Source: Odontocerum albicorne (Eukaryota > Arthropoda > Insecta > Trichoptera > Odontoceridae). Taken from it: DNA of 64,000 nucleotides. The DNA is taken from NCBI GenBank assembly GCA_949825065.1, contig OX463864.1, forward strand, positions 15,761,327 to 15,825,326, given 5' to 3'. The translations under genes were made by a program, and so were the position numbers. A model generated the notes under the pieces. That model did not search any database and had not been told where the DNA came from. It saw only the letters and a list, made by a program, of their open reading frames with translations. Below, one piece after another: positions 11,648 through 21,931 of the stretch. Each line of letters starts with the position of its first letter. Within the stretch, counting starts at the first letter, position 1.

Positions 11648-12095
11648 TCCCAATACGCAATCCCGATTGCGTCCGCAAAACGATATGGTGTTCTTTTTTA
11701 TTATTATAAAATCCCGTCGATTGCGTCCGCAAAACGATATGGTGTCCTTTTTTATTATTGTAAAATCCCGTTGATTACGTCCGTAAAACAATGTCCTTTT
11801 TTATACCGATATGTTATTCTTACTTCTCGATATGTTGTTTTTGCTTTTAAATCCGGATATGTTGTTTTTGCTTCCGTAAAACGATATGCTGTTTTGGTGT
11901 CCTTTTTTATTAATATAAAATTACGATATGCTGTTTTAGTGTCCTTTTTTATTATAATTAAATCCCGGTGTCCTTTTGTATTACTGTAATATCCCGATTT
12001 AATGTTTTGGTGTTCTTTTAATACTTACTATAAAATCCTGACATGCTGTTACGGTGTCCTCTTTTGTTATCATAAAATTCCGACATACTGTTTTG
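11648..12095. repeat. Degenerate tandem repeat of about 55-60 bp
   Basis: Repeats of ATTGCGTCCGCAAAACGATA then TGGTGTCCTTTTTTATTA and TAAAATCCCG, well matched at 11660-11780 and increasingly broken toward 12095. Small plus-strand ORFs over it are artefacts. Confidence 0.75.
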
Positions 12096-12544
12096 GAAAA
12101 TTTGTTTGCTAGCAGCTCTGGTACCGCCCCATTACATCAACTGACAGCTGAATGTCAAAACTATACAATCTTTACTTGCGACTATTATTTATTCAATACT
12201 ACTCGACATGATAAAAATAAATTATTTCAAATTTATTATTTCATTATTACAGCGCCCACCTCATTTTATTTATAAGAATGAGAATAATGCGGTATCTGTA
12301 ATTACAAATAAGAACTATTTAAATTATTGTCGATCATAATGTGCTATTTTGTGACATCTGGTTTTTAAATTTCCATTTTTTTCAACTTCGGACGAACTTC
12401 AGAACGTTTTGAATAGATCTGAGTGATTATTATTTTCTTTTTTTTGTTCTTGCTGACAGTTAAACCTGAGGTGGTATATGTGGGTTTACTTTTTATTTTG
12501 TTTTCTGCCATACGTTTTTGTTTTTTTATTTATTATTTAATCTA

Positions 12545-12950
12545 GATATGCGGGGATGTGGGATGGAAGCCCCCCGATGCCCTTGCGGTCGGGCTCGCCC
12601 TACATTGGTGGGGTGTATCTCGGCCGGGGGAATGTTTGTGGGATGAGCCAGGACCTTTTAATATCTTCTCTCTTGAATGTATTTTTTTTTGTCATCTATT
12701 TATTTTCTGTATTTTTTTTATCTTCTTGTTCTACGTGTTCCAAGGGTGTGGGCTGAAAAACATCTGGTGTCCCCGTGGCTGGGCTCGCCCTATATTGGTG
12801 GGGTGTATCTTGGCCGGGGGGACGTTATTAGATGAGCCCAGACCTTTTGATAGCTTCTGTTTTTTAATGTATTCTCTTTTTAATGTGTTCTTGAAATGTG
12901 TCTAAATGTATAATGTAAATACTATGTTGCTATCAATGAACCTGTATTTA
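12545..12950 (+). repeat. GGGCTCGCCC repeat, partial tandem duplication
   Basis: The GC-rich core (GGTCGGGCTCGCCCTA... GGTGGGGTGTATCTCGGCC) occurs twice, near 12590 and 12780, about 190 bases apart, then runs into TTGCTATCAATGAACC. The plus-strand ORFs here (12556-12905) follow the duplicated core and show no domain. Confidence 0.6.
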
Positions 12951-13009
12951 TTTTATTTATAACTTATTTTTTCACAGTAAAAAATATATTGTTATATTGG
13001 TCTACAATT

Positions 13010-13692
13010 TAGTCATCTAAGTAGCTTATCCATTCCAATTGAAAGGGTCCAGAATAAATTTTCTAGACTGATTCATTTTCGTCTCGGCATCCCGCCTGAC
13101 ATGCTTGACTACATTTTCATCTCGGCATCCCACCTGACATGCTTGACTACATTTTCGTCTCGGCATCCCACCTGACATGCTTGACTACATTTTCGTCTCG
13201 GCATCCCACCTGACATGCTTGACTACATTTTCGTCTCGGCATCCCACCTGACATGCTTGACTACATTTTCGTCTCGGCATCCCACCTGACATGCTTGACT
13301 ACATTTTCGTCTCGGCATCCCACCTGACATGCTTGACTACATTTTCGTTTCGGCATCCCACCTGACATGCTTGACTACATTTTCGTCTCGGCATCCCACC
13401 TGACATGCTTGACTACATTTTCGTCTCGGCATCCCACCTGACATGCTTGACTACATTTTCGTCTCGGCATCCCACCTGACATGCTTGACTACATTTTCGT
13501 CTCGGCATCCCACCTGACATGCTTGACTACATTTTCGTCTCGGCATCCCACCTGACATGCTTGACTACTTCAATCCGATATTGAATTACATCTGCATTCT
13601 TCAACCCTCTGAAAGAGGGATTATACTTGATTTGATGTTTTTCTATAAGGTTATTCGAAATATTGTTGATAACCCCAATATATTGACTTAAG
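13010..13692 (+). pseudogene. LINE ORF2 C-terminus carrying an internal 38-bp array
   Basis: Before the array it reads IPIERVQNKFSRLIHFRLGI and PPDMLDY. Directly after the array the frame resumes as FNPILNYICILQPSERGI and FFYKVIRNIVDNPNILT, then stop at 13690. Removing 12 of 13 array copies would leave one continuous coding frame, so the array grew inside an already inserted LINE. Confidence 0.78.
13074..13567. repeat. 38-bp minisatellite, exactly 13 copies
   Basis: Unit CATTTTCGTCTCGGCATCCC followed by ACCTGACATGCTTGACTA. The first copy has CCCGCC instead of CCCACC and is the ancestral LINE codon sequence (RLGIPPDMLDY). 38 is not a multiple of three, so the array destroyed the LINE frame. 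Confidence 0.95.
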
Positions 13693-14218
13693 TTGGTTTC
13701 CATGTTTTACAATTCTTATATGTCACTAGAAGTTTCCGTAGTCACCAATAATTAGAATGTATTATAACAATTGGGTAACCCCATGTCTGGTTTGGTGGAT
13801 ATTTTTAAAACACATGTTTTAAGCTCTGGAGGGTTCTTTTAGGTATTGACTGTAAGACTAGTTATTCCATTTTCAATATTCTTTTATTTTTTGTGATTTT
13901 AATTTTTTTATTATATTTGAAAAAAAATTATTGACTTGAATTAATTGTATGTATTTCCATACACCTCATGTAACTCCTACGATTTTTAAATTTGCTTCTT
14001 TAAAAATATCATCCACTTAATCCGACCATACTTTACTTGGCGTTTCTCTACCACGCCATCCACTCACATTTGCACTCTATATTTGTTTTGTCAGTCTTTT
14101 TATATTCATTCATTTTACATGCCCAAACCATCTCAGAGTGCTCTTCTTCATCGTACTCAACACATCAACCTTTAGTTCATATTCATGCCTAATCACTTCA
14201 TTCCTTTATTTTATTGTA

Positions 14219-14848
14219 GTATACATTGTCCCCGCATGTATTCTAAGTGCATACATTTTACTATATATTGTCCCCTTACGTATTTTAAGTGCATGCAATT
14301 TACTAAATATTGTCCCCACATGTATTCTAAGTGCATGCATTTTACTATACATTGTCCCCGCATGTATTCATGTATTCAAGTGCATGCATTTTACTATACA
14401 TTGTCCCCGTACGTATTCTAAGTGCATGCATTTTACTATATATTGTCCCCGCATGTATTCTAAATATATGTATTTTACTATACATTGTCCCCGTATGTAT
14501 TCTAAGTGCATGCATTTTACTATAAATTGTCCCCGTACGTATTCTAAGTGCATGCATTTTACTATATATTGTCCACACATGTATTCTAAGTGCATGCATT
14601 TTACTATACATTGTCCCCGCATGTATTCTAAATGCATGTATTTTACTATGCATTGTCCCCGTATGTATTCTAAGTGCATGCATTTTACTATAAATTGTCC
14701 CCGTACGTATTCTAAGAGCATGCATTTTACTATATATTGTCCACACATGTATTCTAAGTGCATGCATTTTACTATACATTGTCCCCGAATGTATTCTAAA
14801 TGCATGTATTTTACTATACATTGTCCCCGTATGTATTCTAAGTGCATG
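14219..14848. repeat. 42-bp minisatellite, about 15 copies
   Basis: Unit built from TTTTACTATACATTGTCCCC and GCATGTATTCTAAGTGCATG. The left flank (14000-14215) is minus-strand LINE sequence, and the unit itself resembles the next part of that LINE (compare CATACATTGTCAGTCCATAT at 47162). A two-unit higher-order pattern is seen at about 14500-14800. ORFs on both strands are artefacts of the 42-bp period. Confidence 0.93.
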
Positions 14849-15185
14849 CCCTTTTACAGAATTTATTCTGCTCTTTCCGTCTTTTCCCTCGTCTACGTTT
14901 CACACTCTTACATCAAAGTCGGTACTTAAATACTGTTGTGAAATATCATCTTAGCAGATTTTGATACCGTCCAGTTTTAATATATATGTTTTAGTGCCCC
15001 ATTCACTTGGAAATTTGATGTATGTGAGTAAAACGTGAATATGGCAAATGACTGATAGGAGCCGAATAAATGCTGTAGAAATGTGTGACTGAGAAGAACT
15101 GCGTATTCTGTGACAATATAGTATATGACAAAAAACGGAATGAAGCTATTAGGAATGAATGTGAACTTAACGCTAATGTTTCACA

Positions 15186-15940
15186 CTCATTCATCAACAA
15201 CATCTTAGTAGATTTTAATACTGTCCAATTTGAGTATATGCTTTCCCATTGACTTCCTATTGCTTAACGCCATACTATATCCCTGGTGACTCTTCCATCA
15301 TCTGAGGAAATACTACCACTCAAGTAACTCCTACAAATATCTTACGAAACTAGAATTTTTTAAAACATCCTTCTGAATTATTCATATCAAATTCATTTTC
15401 GTGCTGGTTCAATTTGTTCCACTGACATTTGACCCGACAATAGCTATGAATAATGCAGCGATGCATTGCTGCATTGGACCCAAAAACTATGTATGACTTA
15501 CTCCACTGGAATTAATTATTGCTCTTAATAGATACAGGGAGCCTAAAAGAATGTTAACAATCAAAACATTTTCCTAAAAATTTCCTCACATTGTGCATGC
15601 CATAGAACCATTTTCTTCCTCGTACAGTACATTCATGATCTATTTTTTCTACATTATTTCTGGAATATGGACTACCAGCTATCTCTCCATCTTTATGGTG
15701 ATCTGCCTGGTGGTTGGCTTCCTATGGAGTAGTCATGAATCTGAGTCGTTGAATGTCATCCTGCCAGTAATGTCTTCTCTGTCTCCCTCATCTTACGATG
15801 TCTTCGGTTTCACTAATTCCTCTTATTTCTATAGTTCTTATTCTGTCTATTAGTGTTTTACCAGTTTTACATCACAAGAACTTATTTTTTTATGTTCTAA
15901 GACGTACCTTCATAATTGCAGCATCAGATGTATCACAAGG
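15186..15940. other. Probable decayed LINE sequence, minus strand
   Basis: 15240-15310 resembles the LINE RT thumb region at 6570-6640 (minus strand), and 15690-15790 shows broken C-terminal-like pieces on the minus strand. No reliable reading frame; the plus-strand ORF at 15593-15853 is unlikely to be a gene. Confidence 0.35.
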
Positions 15941-15944
15941 TATC

Positions 15945-16160
15945 TGCACAAGGGCTGAAAAACATATGAAATCTTAATGGTCGGGCTCACCCTCCAATTA
16001 GTGGGAGTGTATCTCGATTGGGAGGATATTACGAGATCAGTGCAGACCATTTGATAGCTTCTCTCTCAAATGTATTTTGTTTTCCATTACCTCAACATAT
16101 ATGTGTAATTTCTGAATATGTATACTATTTTGCTATCAATAAACCAACATATATGATTCT
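15945..16160 (+). repeat. GGGCTCGCCC repeat, third copy
   Basis: GGGCTGAAAAACATATGAAAT, GTCGGGCTCACCCTCC and CTATTTTGCTATCAATAAAC match the other copies in order. It is a single, slightly diverged unit. Confidence 0.6.
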
Positions 16161-16199
16161 TGTTGCAACTGCACAATGTCACTATAATGCAGCGAGATG

Positions 16200-16680
16200 C
16201 TAAGTGACTTGTTTAAACTAAAATTTGAACACCTTCTTTGATTCAACAGCAATCAAAGATGGTGTTCAATTTTTGAAGACGGTGTTCAACCTTCACCCAG
16301 ATGGATTCAGAGCTTAATGTTCCACATCACCCACATTAGACCAAGACTGCGAATATCTTCATAGTAACACAGTTGGATGGTGCCCTATTTGTAGAGTTCC
16401 TAATTGACAATAAAACAGCGTAGATCAAGAGGCATCGTTGAACACTTGACCTAGCCATCTCTAGCATCTCACGTGTCATAGTAATTGCTCCATCTAAATA
16501 TGAACCTTCTTGTTGGTCACATGATCATACCATCTTACCATATATCCATCATCCTCCTAAAGCATACATACTCAAAAATGAGTAATCTTGAAAAACTATG
16601 GATCTCCTAATTACTGCTAATAATAATATTCAATTTCGAACTTGTTCTACTTTCAGACCTTTTTAATTTTTTATTTGGAT
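16200..16680. other. Unassigned, possibly decayed LINE
   Basis: A short inverted pattern around ATCAAAGATGGTGTTCAA (16255) and scattered LINE-like minus-strand codons at 16440-16560; nothing firm. Confidence 0.3.
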
Positions 16681-16682
16681 TT

Positions 16683-17262
16683 ATTTATTACCTTAAGAAA
16701 GTTTAACAAAACCATACTATAGTTTAACAAAACCATAATATAGTTTAACCAAACCCTAGTACAGTTTAACAAAACCATAATATAGTTTAACAAAACCATA
16801 ATATAGTTTAACAAAACCATAATATAGTTTAACCAAACCATAGTATAGTTTAACAAAACCATAATATAGTTTAACAAAACCATAATATAGTTTAACAAAA
16901 CCATAATATAGTTTAACAAAACCATAATATAGTTTAACAAAACCATAATATAGTTTAACAAAACCATAATATAGTTTAACCAAACCATATTATAGTTTAA
17001 CAAAACCATAATATAGTTTAACAAAACAAGAATATAGTTTAACAAAACCATAATATAGTTTAACAAAACCATAATATAGTTTAACAAAACCATAATATAG
17101 TTTAACAAAACCATAATATAGTTTAACCAAACCATAGTATAGTTTAACAAAACCATAATATAGTTTAACAAAACCATAATATAGTTTAACAAAACCATAA
17201 TATAGTTTAACAAAACCATAATATAGTTTAACAACACCATAATATAGATTAACCAAATCATA
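16683..17262. repeat. 21-bp minisatellite, about 27 copies
   Basis: Unit CCATAATATAGTTTAACAAA plus A, with occasional CCAAACCATAGTA variants. A period of seven codons gives artefactual Leu/Asn/Tyr/Met ORFs on the minus strand. The right edge abuts a LINE RT fragment. Confidence 0.95.
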
Positions 17263-17264
17263 AT

Positions 17265-17420
17265 ATAGCAGTCTACAGGATTCTCAGCATCCGTCACCAA
17301 CACCACATCTCAAAAGAATTCATTCTCGGATTTTTATTATCCATGTTTCGGTGCCGTACAAAAATATAGAAAAGATTCGAGTTCAGACTAGCTTTGTTTT
17401 GGTACGATTGTAAATACTTC
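17265..17420 (-). pseudogene. LINE reverse transcriptase fragment
   Basis: The minus strand shows ARTKASLNSNLFYIFVRHRNM in one frame and RMNSFEMWCW then RMLRIL in the next. Together they match the common LINE RT order of (S)IFLYGAETW and INAFEMWCWRRMLRI. It touches the 21-bp array at 17262. Confidence 0.65.
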
Positions 17421-17632
17421 GATGTCTCCATATTTTTACTATTCGGGTATATTGTAAAGATTGCAAAAGACTACACTAATAAATAACTCGGTTCTTGTGT
17501 GTGATGAGGGAGAATTGTGTGTGGTGATTTGAACTTATTGTTGCCCTGGCACTTAATAGTTACCTAACATAAATTCTTGGAACAGTCTGGCTGTTTTTTT
17601 TAAACACGCCCTGTACATTTTAGATATTAATA

Positions 17633-18920
17633 GGTTAGTCAATAGGGTTTGAAAGCGACATCTACGGAGCTGTAGAAAAACCAAAATTTCTACGCCATTT
17701 TAATATTTCATCTTTCATAAAAACGTACTCAAAATTTCATTTCGATCTGTCAATTCATTCTTTGTTTACAAGCCATTTGAAGTTGACGTGTCAGTGTATT
17801 TTTTAACAATGGAAAAATTCGAATATCGTGCAGTGATTAAATTCTTTGTTTTGGAAGGTTTATCGGCTACTGAGATCCATGCAAAGATGGTGAAAGTATT
17901 AAAGGAGTCTTCTCCTTCATTTCCTACCGTTCACCGATGGGTTTTGGAGTTTAAGCGTGGCCGTACAAGCGTTGAAGACGATCCACGCTCAGGACGTCCA
18001 AAAAGTGCATCAACACCAGAAATCATAGCGAAAATACAGGATATGGTTTTGGAAGATCATCGATCGACTGTGGATGTGATAGCTGACACCATAGGCATCT
18101 CACATGAAACAACATGGCATATTTTGGCTGAAGTTTTGGGTTTCAAAAAACTGTGTGCACAATGGGTGCCGCATTTGCTAACAATGCAACAAAAATACGT
18201 TCGAATGCGACTTTCTGAGCAACATTTGGAGCAATTACGAAAGGATAAAAAGGATTTTCTGCGTCGATTCATCACTATGGATGAGACTTGGGTCTACCAC
18301 CATGATCCTGAATCAAAACAAGAGGCTAAGGAGTGGTGTGAACCAGGCACTTTGGCTCCGAAGCGAGTTCGTGTCCAGAAATCGGCCAAGAAGGTGTTAG
18401 CGTCAGTTTTTTGGGATGCAAAAGAAATTTAATTGATAGATTATCTCCAAACTGCTTAGACAATCAACTCTGATTATTATTGTGACCTTTTGGACCAGTT
18501 GGATGAAAAAAATTGTGAAAAAAGACCCGGTTTGCAGAAGAAAAAAATCATTTTTCATCAAGACAATGCACCTGCTCACACAGCTCAAAAAACCATCGCG
18601 AAAATCAGTGAATTGGGGTACGAATTGTTGCAGCATCCACCCTATTCGCCAGATTTAGCTCCCTCTGACTTCTGACTGTTCTCACACCTCAAAAAATTCC
18701 TTCGTGGAAAGCATTTTTCATCAAACGAAGAGGTTATAGCCGTCGTAGAGGAGTATTTTGCAGGCCTTCCAGAAAGTCACTTCCGTGATGGGACAACAAA
18801 GTTGGAAGATCGTTGGACCAAGTGTATTGATCTTATGGGAGACTATACTGAGCAATAAAAGTGATTTCCCCCCAAAAAAAATCTATTTTCATTTCCGCTT
18901 TCAAAACTTTTTGACTAACC
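17633..18920 (+). mobile_element. Near-complete mariner element, 1288 bp
   Basis: Terminal inverted repeats start GGTTAGTCAA at both ends (24 of 27 bases match when the flanking TA is included). Each end is flanked by the TA target duplication (17631-17632 and 18921-18922). The length and one central transposase gene are typical for mariner. It lies in AT-rich DNA with no recognised host gene nearby. Confidence 0.93.
17809..18858 (+). pseudogene. Mariner transposase with three in-frame stops
   Basis: About 350 codons from ATG 17809 in one frame (the frame is also open from an ATG at 17788). The N-terminal DNA-binding part has FKRGRTSVEDDPRSGRP, the linker is WVPHLLT, and the catalytic motifs MDETWVY, HQDNAPAHT and YSPDLAPSDF give a D...D34D triad as in the mariner family. 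Stops interrupt at 18430 (TAA), about 18469 (TAG) and about 18673 (TGA where a Trp is usual). There is no frameshift, so decay is recent and by point mutation only. It is not expected to be active. Confidence 0.92.
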
Positions 18921-18924
18921 TAGT

Positions 18925-19650
18925 ATTGCTGCACCGAGGTATGTAAGCCAGTTTATATGGGGACCAAATTAATTTGGCACATTCTTCTTAAATTAGACGG
19001 AAAATTAAAAGAAGTACAGTGGCTGTCAAAACTTTTATATTCATTCGTCGGAATCAAGTATTTTTTTCCTTACAACAGTGGGTGTATCCAAAATATGAAT
19101 TATACCTTAATAAGGAAATGAAAAAAAATATGTTAATTTTTGTATCATAATATAATAATAATAATAATAATAACATAGGTACATGGATTTAGTTATAAAT
19201 ATTTATCATATCATTTCATACATATAATTATTACCAAAATGATGAGTGATACAAAATGTACTAACTAAAACTAAACGGTGCACACAACTTGAGCCGATAC
19301 AAACGTTTATTTATCTTCCAATACATTTGAGTTAGTTACCCCTAAAATACTTTTAATTTATCCAATATATTTATAGAAAAAACATAATATAAAATCAGTT
19401 GAAATTACCATAATCAATTCATTATTACACACATTTAAAATTATTACCTTTGATTGTGGCATCAATGAATGCGTATATTCTTTACAATAAATAAGTCATT
19501 GTTTAAAAATCAAATCAGCCATCTTGTAAATGTGAGAGTTTGAAAATATGGCTGACGTATCCTTAATGGCAGAATTTGAATATTTATCAGCAAAAGTAAA
19601 ATGTCACGAATTGAAATTCGGCAAACACTTTTTATAAAAGAGTAAACGAC
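18925..19650. other. AT-rich stretch with a short TAA run
   Basis: ATAATAATAATAATAATAA near 19148 is a small microsatellite. No gene recognised. Confidence 0.55.
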
Positions 19651-19654
19651 TTCA

Positions 19655-19945
19655 ATCATAGGGTTTTATTCCTGATAATACCTGAAAATAAAAACAGGGT
19701 CTTAGCCCGGTTTAAGTGTTCATCTGGTAACATTATTTGTGGACAGTGCACTAAATGTGCTAGTGTTGTTGCCCTTTGACGTGTGGTAATATTTCGCTTC
19801 CATAAGATACCAAACAGTATACTGCATGCCTACTCTAGTAGTTCTTAATCCGAAGACTTGATTCTTAAGTCGGGAGATAATATTATCACACTCTTCGACA
19901 TATTTGCATCACCAATTCCATAGATAAAAGTAATTTCAACCATGC
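19655..19945 (+). mobile_element. SINE family 2 copy
   Basis: TTCCTGATAATACCTGAAAA, AACAGGGTCTTAGCCCGG, GCTAGTGTTGTTGCCCT, GCCTACTCTAGTAGTTCTTA and GGGAGATAATATTATCACAC align in order with the 45.2 kb copy. Confidence 0.55.
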
Positions 19946-20039
19946 ATAGAGAGGAGATATAGGATTCCCACCAGATCATGGTTGTACCATATGTTTCTCA
20001 CTAACCATAGAAAGCCATGGTATTATACAAACTTTTTTT

Positions 20040-20175
20040 TTGACACTATATCAAGTCAAATTGTAAGGTTGCCTGTTTGAAATGTTTCTAATTATTGTAG
20101 TTTGTGCAAGCATCCTCGCGGTATGACTATAGTGAATTCCAAGGAATTCAGTCATATTAGTGAAAAAGCATGTTG
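20040..20175 (+). repeat. Dispersed repeat shared with 23000-23150
   Basis: AAGGTTGCCTGTTTG, TAGTTTGTGCAAGCAT and TATGACTATAGTGAAT here align with AGGTTGCCTGCCTG, AAGTTTGCGCAAGTAT and TATGATTGCAGTTAAG near 23030-23100. Diverged; possibly SINE-like; class unknown. Confidence 0.35.
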
Positions 20176-20267
20176 CATCAGGTATCATCGAAGAATGAAG
20201 AAAAATATTTTACTTTTACATCAAAAATTTATAGTAGCTAATTTTTGCTATTTTGTATTCTTCATCA

Positions 20268-20592
20268 GTAGATGTAAATGATTTTCCATCTTTAGATTTA
20301 AATAACAACTGATTTTCCATCTATAAATTTAAATAACAACTGATTTTCCATCTATAGATTTAAATAACAACTGATTTTCCATCTATAGATTTAAATAACA
20401 ACTGATTTTCCATCTATAGATTTAAATAACAACTGATTTTCCATCTATAGATTTAAATAACAACTGATTTTCCATCTATAGATTTAAATAACAACTGATT
20501 TTCCATCTATAGATTTAAATAACAACTGACTTTCCATCTATAGATTTAAATAACAACTGATTTTCCATCTATAGATTTAAATAACAACTGAT
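20268..20592. repeat. 31-bp minisatellite, about 10 copies
   Basis: Unit GATTTTCCATCTATAGATTT followed by AAATAACAACT; only isolated base changes between copies. Flanks are unremarkable AT-rich DNA. Confidence 0.93.
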
Positions 20593-21287
20593 TTTTTAAA
20601 AACGGCAAACTTTAACCTCACAGAACTAGTGCCTATTAGCTCGAATTTTTAATATGGCTCATTGAATTATTTCAGCAACCTATTTTTACAACTGGTCTAT
20701 CTAAAATACATTATTTTGAAGTCTTATTCGATTGTTTAAAATAAATATTTTGTTTTAAAAGCGGAAGGTATATTTGTTATTTAATTTAGATATATATATA
20801 GTAATTATATTGTTATGAAGAATATACGCAGTCAATATGAAATCTATAAAAATAATTCCATTGCTATGAGTTGTTCCATAAATATAAAATCTGTTTACTT
20901 TTTAACACATCTATACAAAATTATAAAAAATAAATCTAACAAATTTCTGCACGTAACCTAAAACAAAGTATACGCAATAATGGAGCTTAAATTTAAATCT
21001 ATCGTTAAATTTATACTTGTTTATTTAATTAATCTTTCGACTCTTGAGCAGGTTCATGCCATTAACTAGGATATTAGGTGAGTAAAAAATCTAATAACAA
21101 TGTATCGCCATCTTAAAACTGACTTGCTCAATTAAGACCCTAAAAATTAAACTTTATTTACAAAAAAACATATTAAAGTATATTATTTCAATTGAAATTA
21201 TAGTTAAAACAAGGACAGGATTCAGATTAATATTAGGAATGAAATTACAAAGTGAGTTTTAAAGATTTTTTGTTAGAGAATACGATT

Positions 21288-21452
21288 CTTACATAATATA
21301 AATGAAAAGAAACATAAACAACCAACCACACGTAATATAAATGAAAATGAACATAAAAAACTAACCATACATAATATAAATGAAAAGAAACATAAACAAC
21401 CAACCATACATAATATAAATGAAAAGAAACATAAACAACCAACCATACATAA
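21288..21452. repeat. 39-bp tandem repeat, about 4 copies
   Basis: Unit begins CATAATATAAATGAAAAGAA and continues ACATAAACAACCAACCATA. The minus-strand ORF over it is repeat-driven. Confidence 0.88.
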
Positions 21453-21547
21453 TTAATGAGTAATACTACAAAAACTTATGTTTTTTAATAAATGTTATTT
21501 TGTTTTTTTAATTTATGGCTGTAAAGAATGATATTAAAATGTTATTT

Positions 21548-21931
21548 AAAATTTTCTTTTCACAGTAGTGGTTTCTTCACTGTGCTTCGAAATTTCACTC
21601 CATGAGCTAGTAAACATCTTCTTATAGTGTCACATGACACAATTAGACCCTTTTCACGCAAAACCGCCTGTCCGCTACGCAATAATAGACGAGAGTTCTT
21701 CTCAAACACCCGTAAAATCACTCCGTCATCCTTTTTCATCGTTTTCTGTACAGTGCCACGATCTGGTAGATCATCAACATTTTTCATGTCGGAATAGCGT
21801 TTCACCCACTTACTTACAAATGTCTTCGACTTTCTCGTGTATTTAGCAGAGGCTTCGTATGACATTTTCGATCCTTTCGGATGTGTCCACAGACACATGG
21901 CTTCGTAACGTGATGCGTATGCGGCACTCAT
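21548..21931 (-). pseudogene. Tc1-like transposase, N-terminal DNA-binding half
   Basis: An intact 123-codon frame starts MSAAYASRYEAM and contains MSYEASAKYTRKSKTFVSKW, a first helix-turn-helix, then VDDLPDRGTVQKTMKKDD and a second helix-turn-helix region ending CRRCLL-like/GVKFRSTVKKPLL. That is the paired-like DNA-binding domain of a Tc1-type transposase. The catalytic domain is absent: the frame stops just after KKPLL and AT-rich DNA follows. An intact DNA-binding half without catalysis could in principle act as a repressor, but truncation is the simpler reading. Confidence 0.8.

Noticed and set aside
14138..14929. 263-codon Cys/His/Tyr-rich ORF resembling a zinc-binding protein
   Set aside because: Cys/His pattern is generated by the 42-bp tandem unit.
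15593..15853. 86-codon hydrophobic ORF
   Set aside because: Probably antisense of decayed LINE sequence; no signal or family resemblance.
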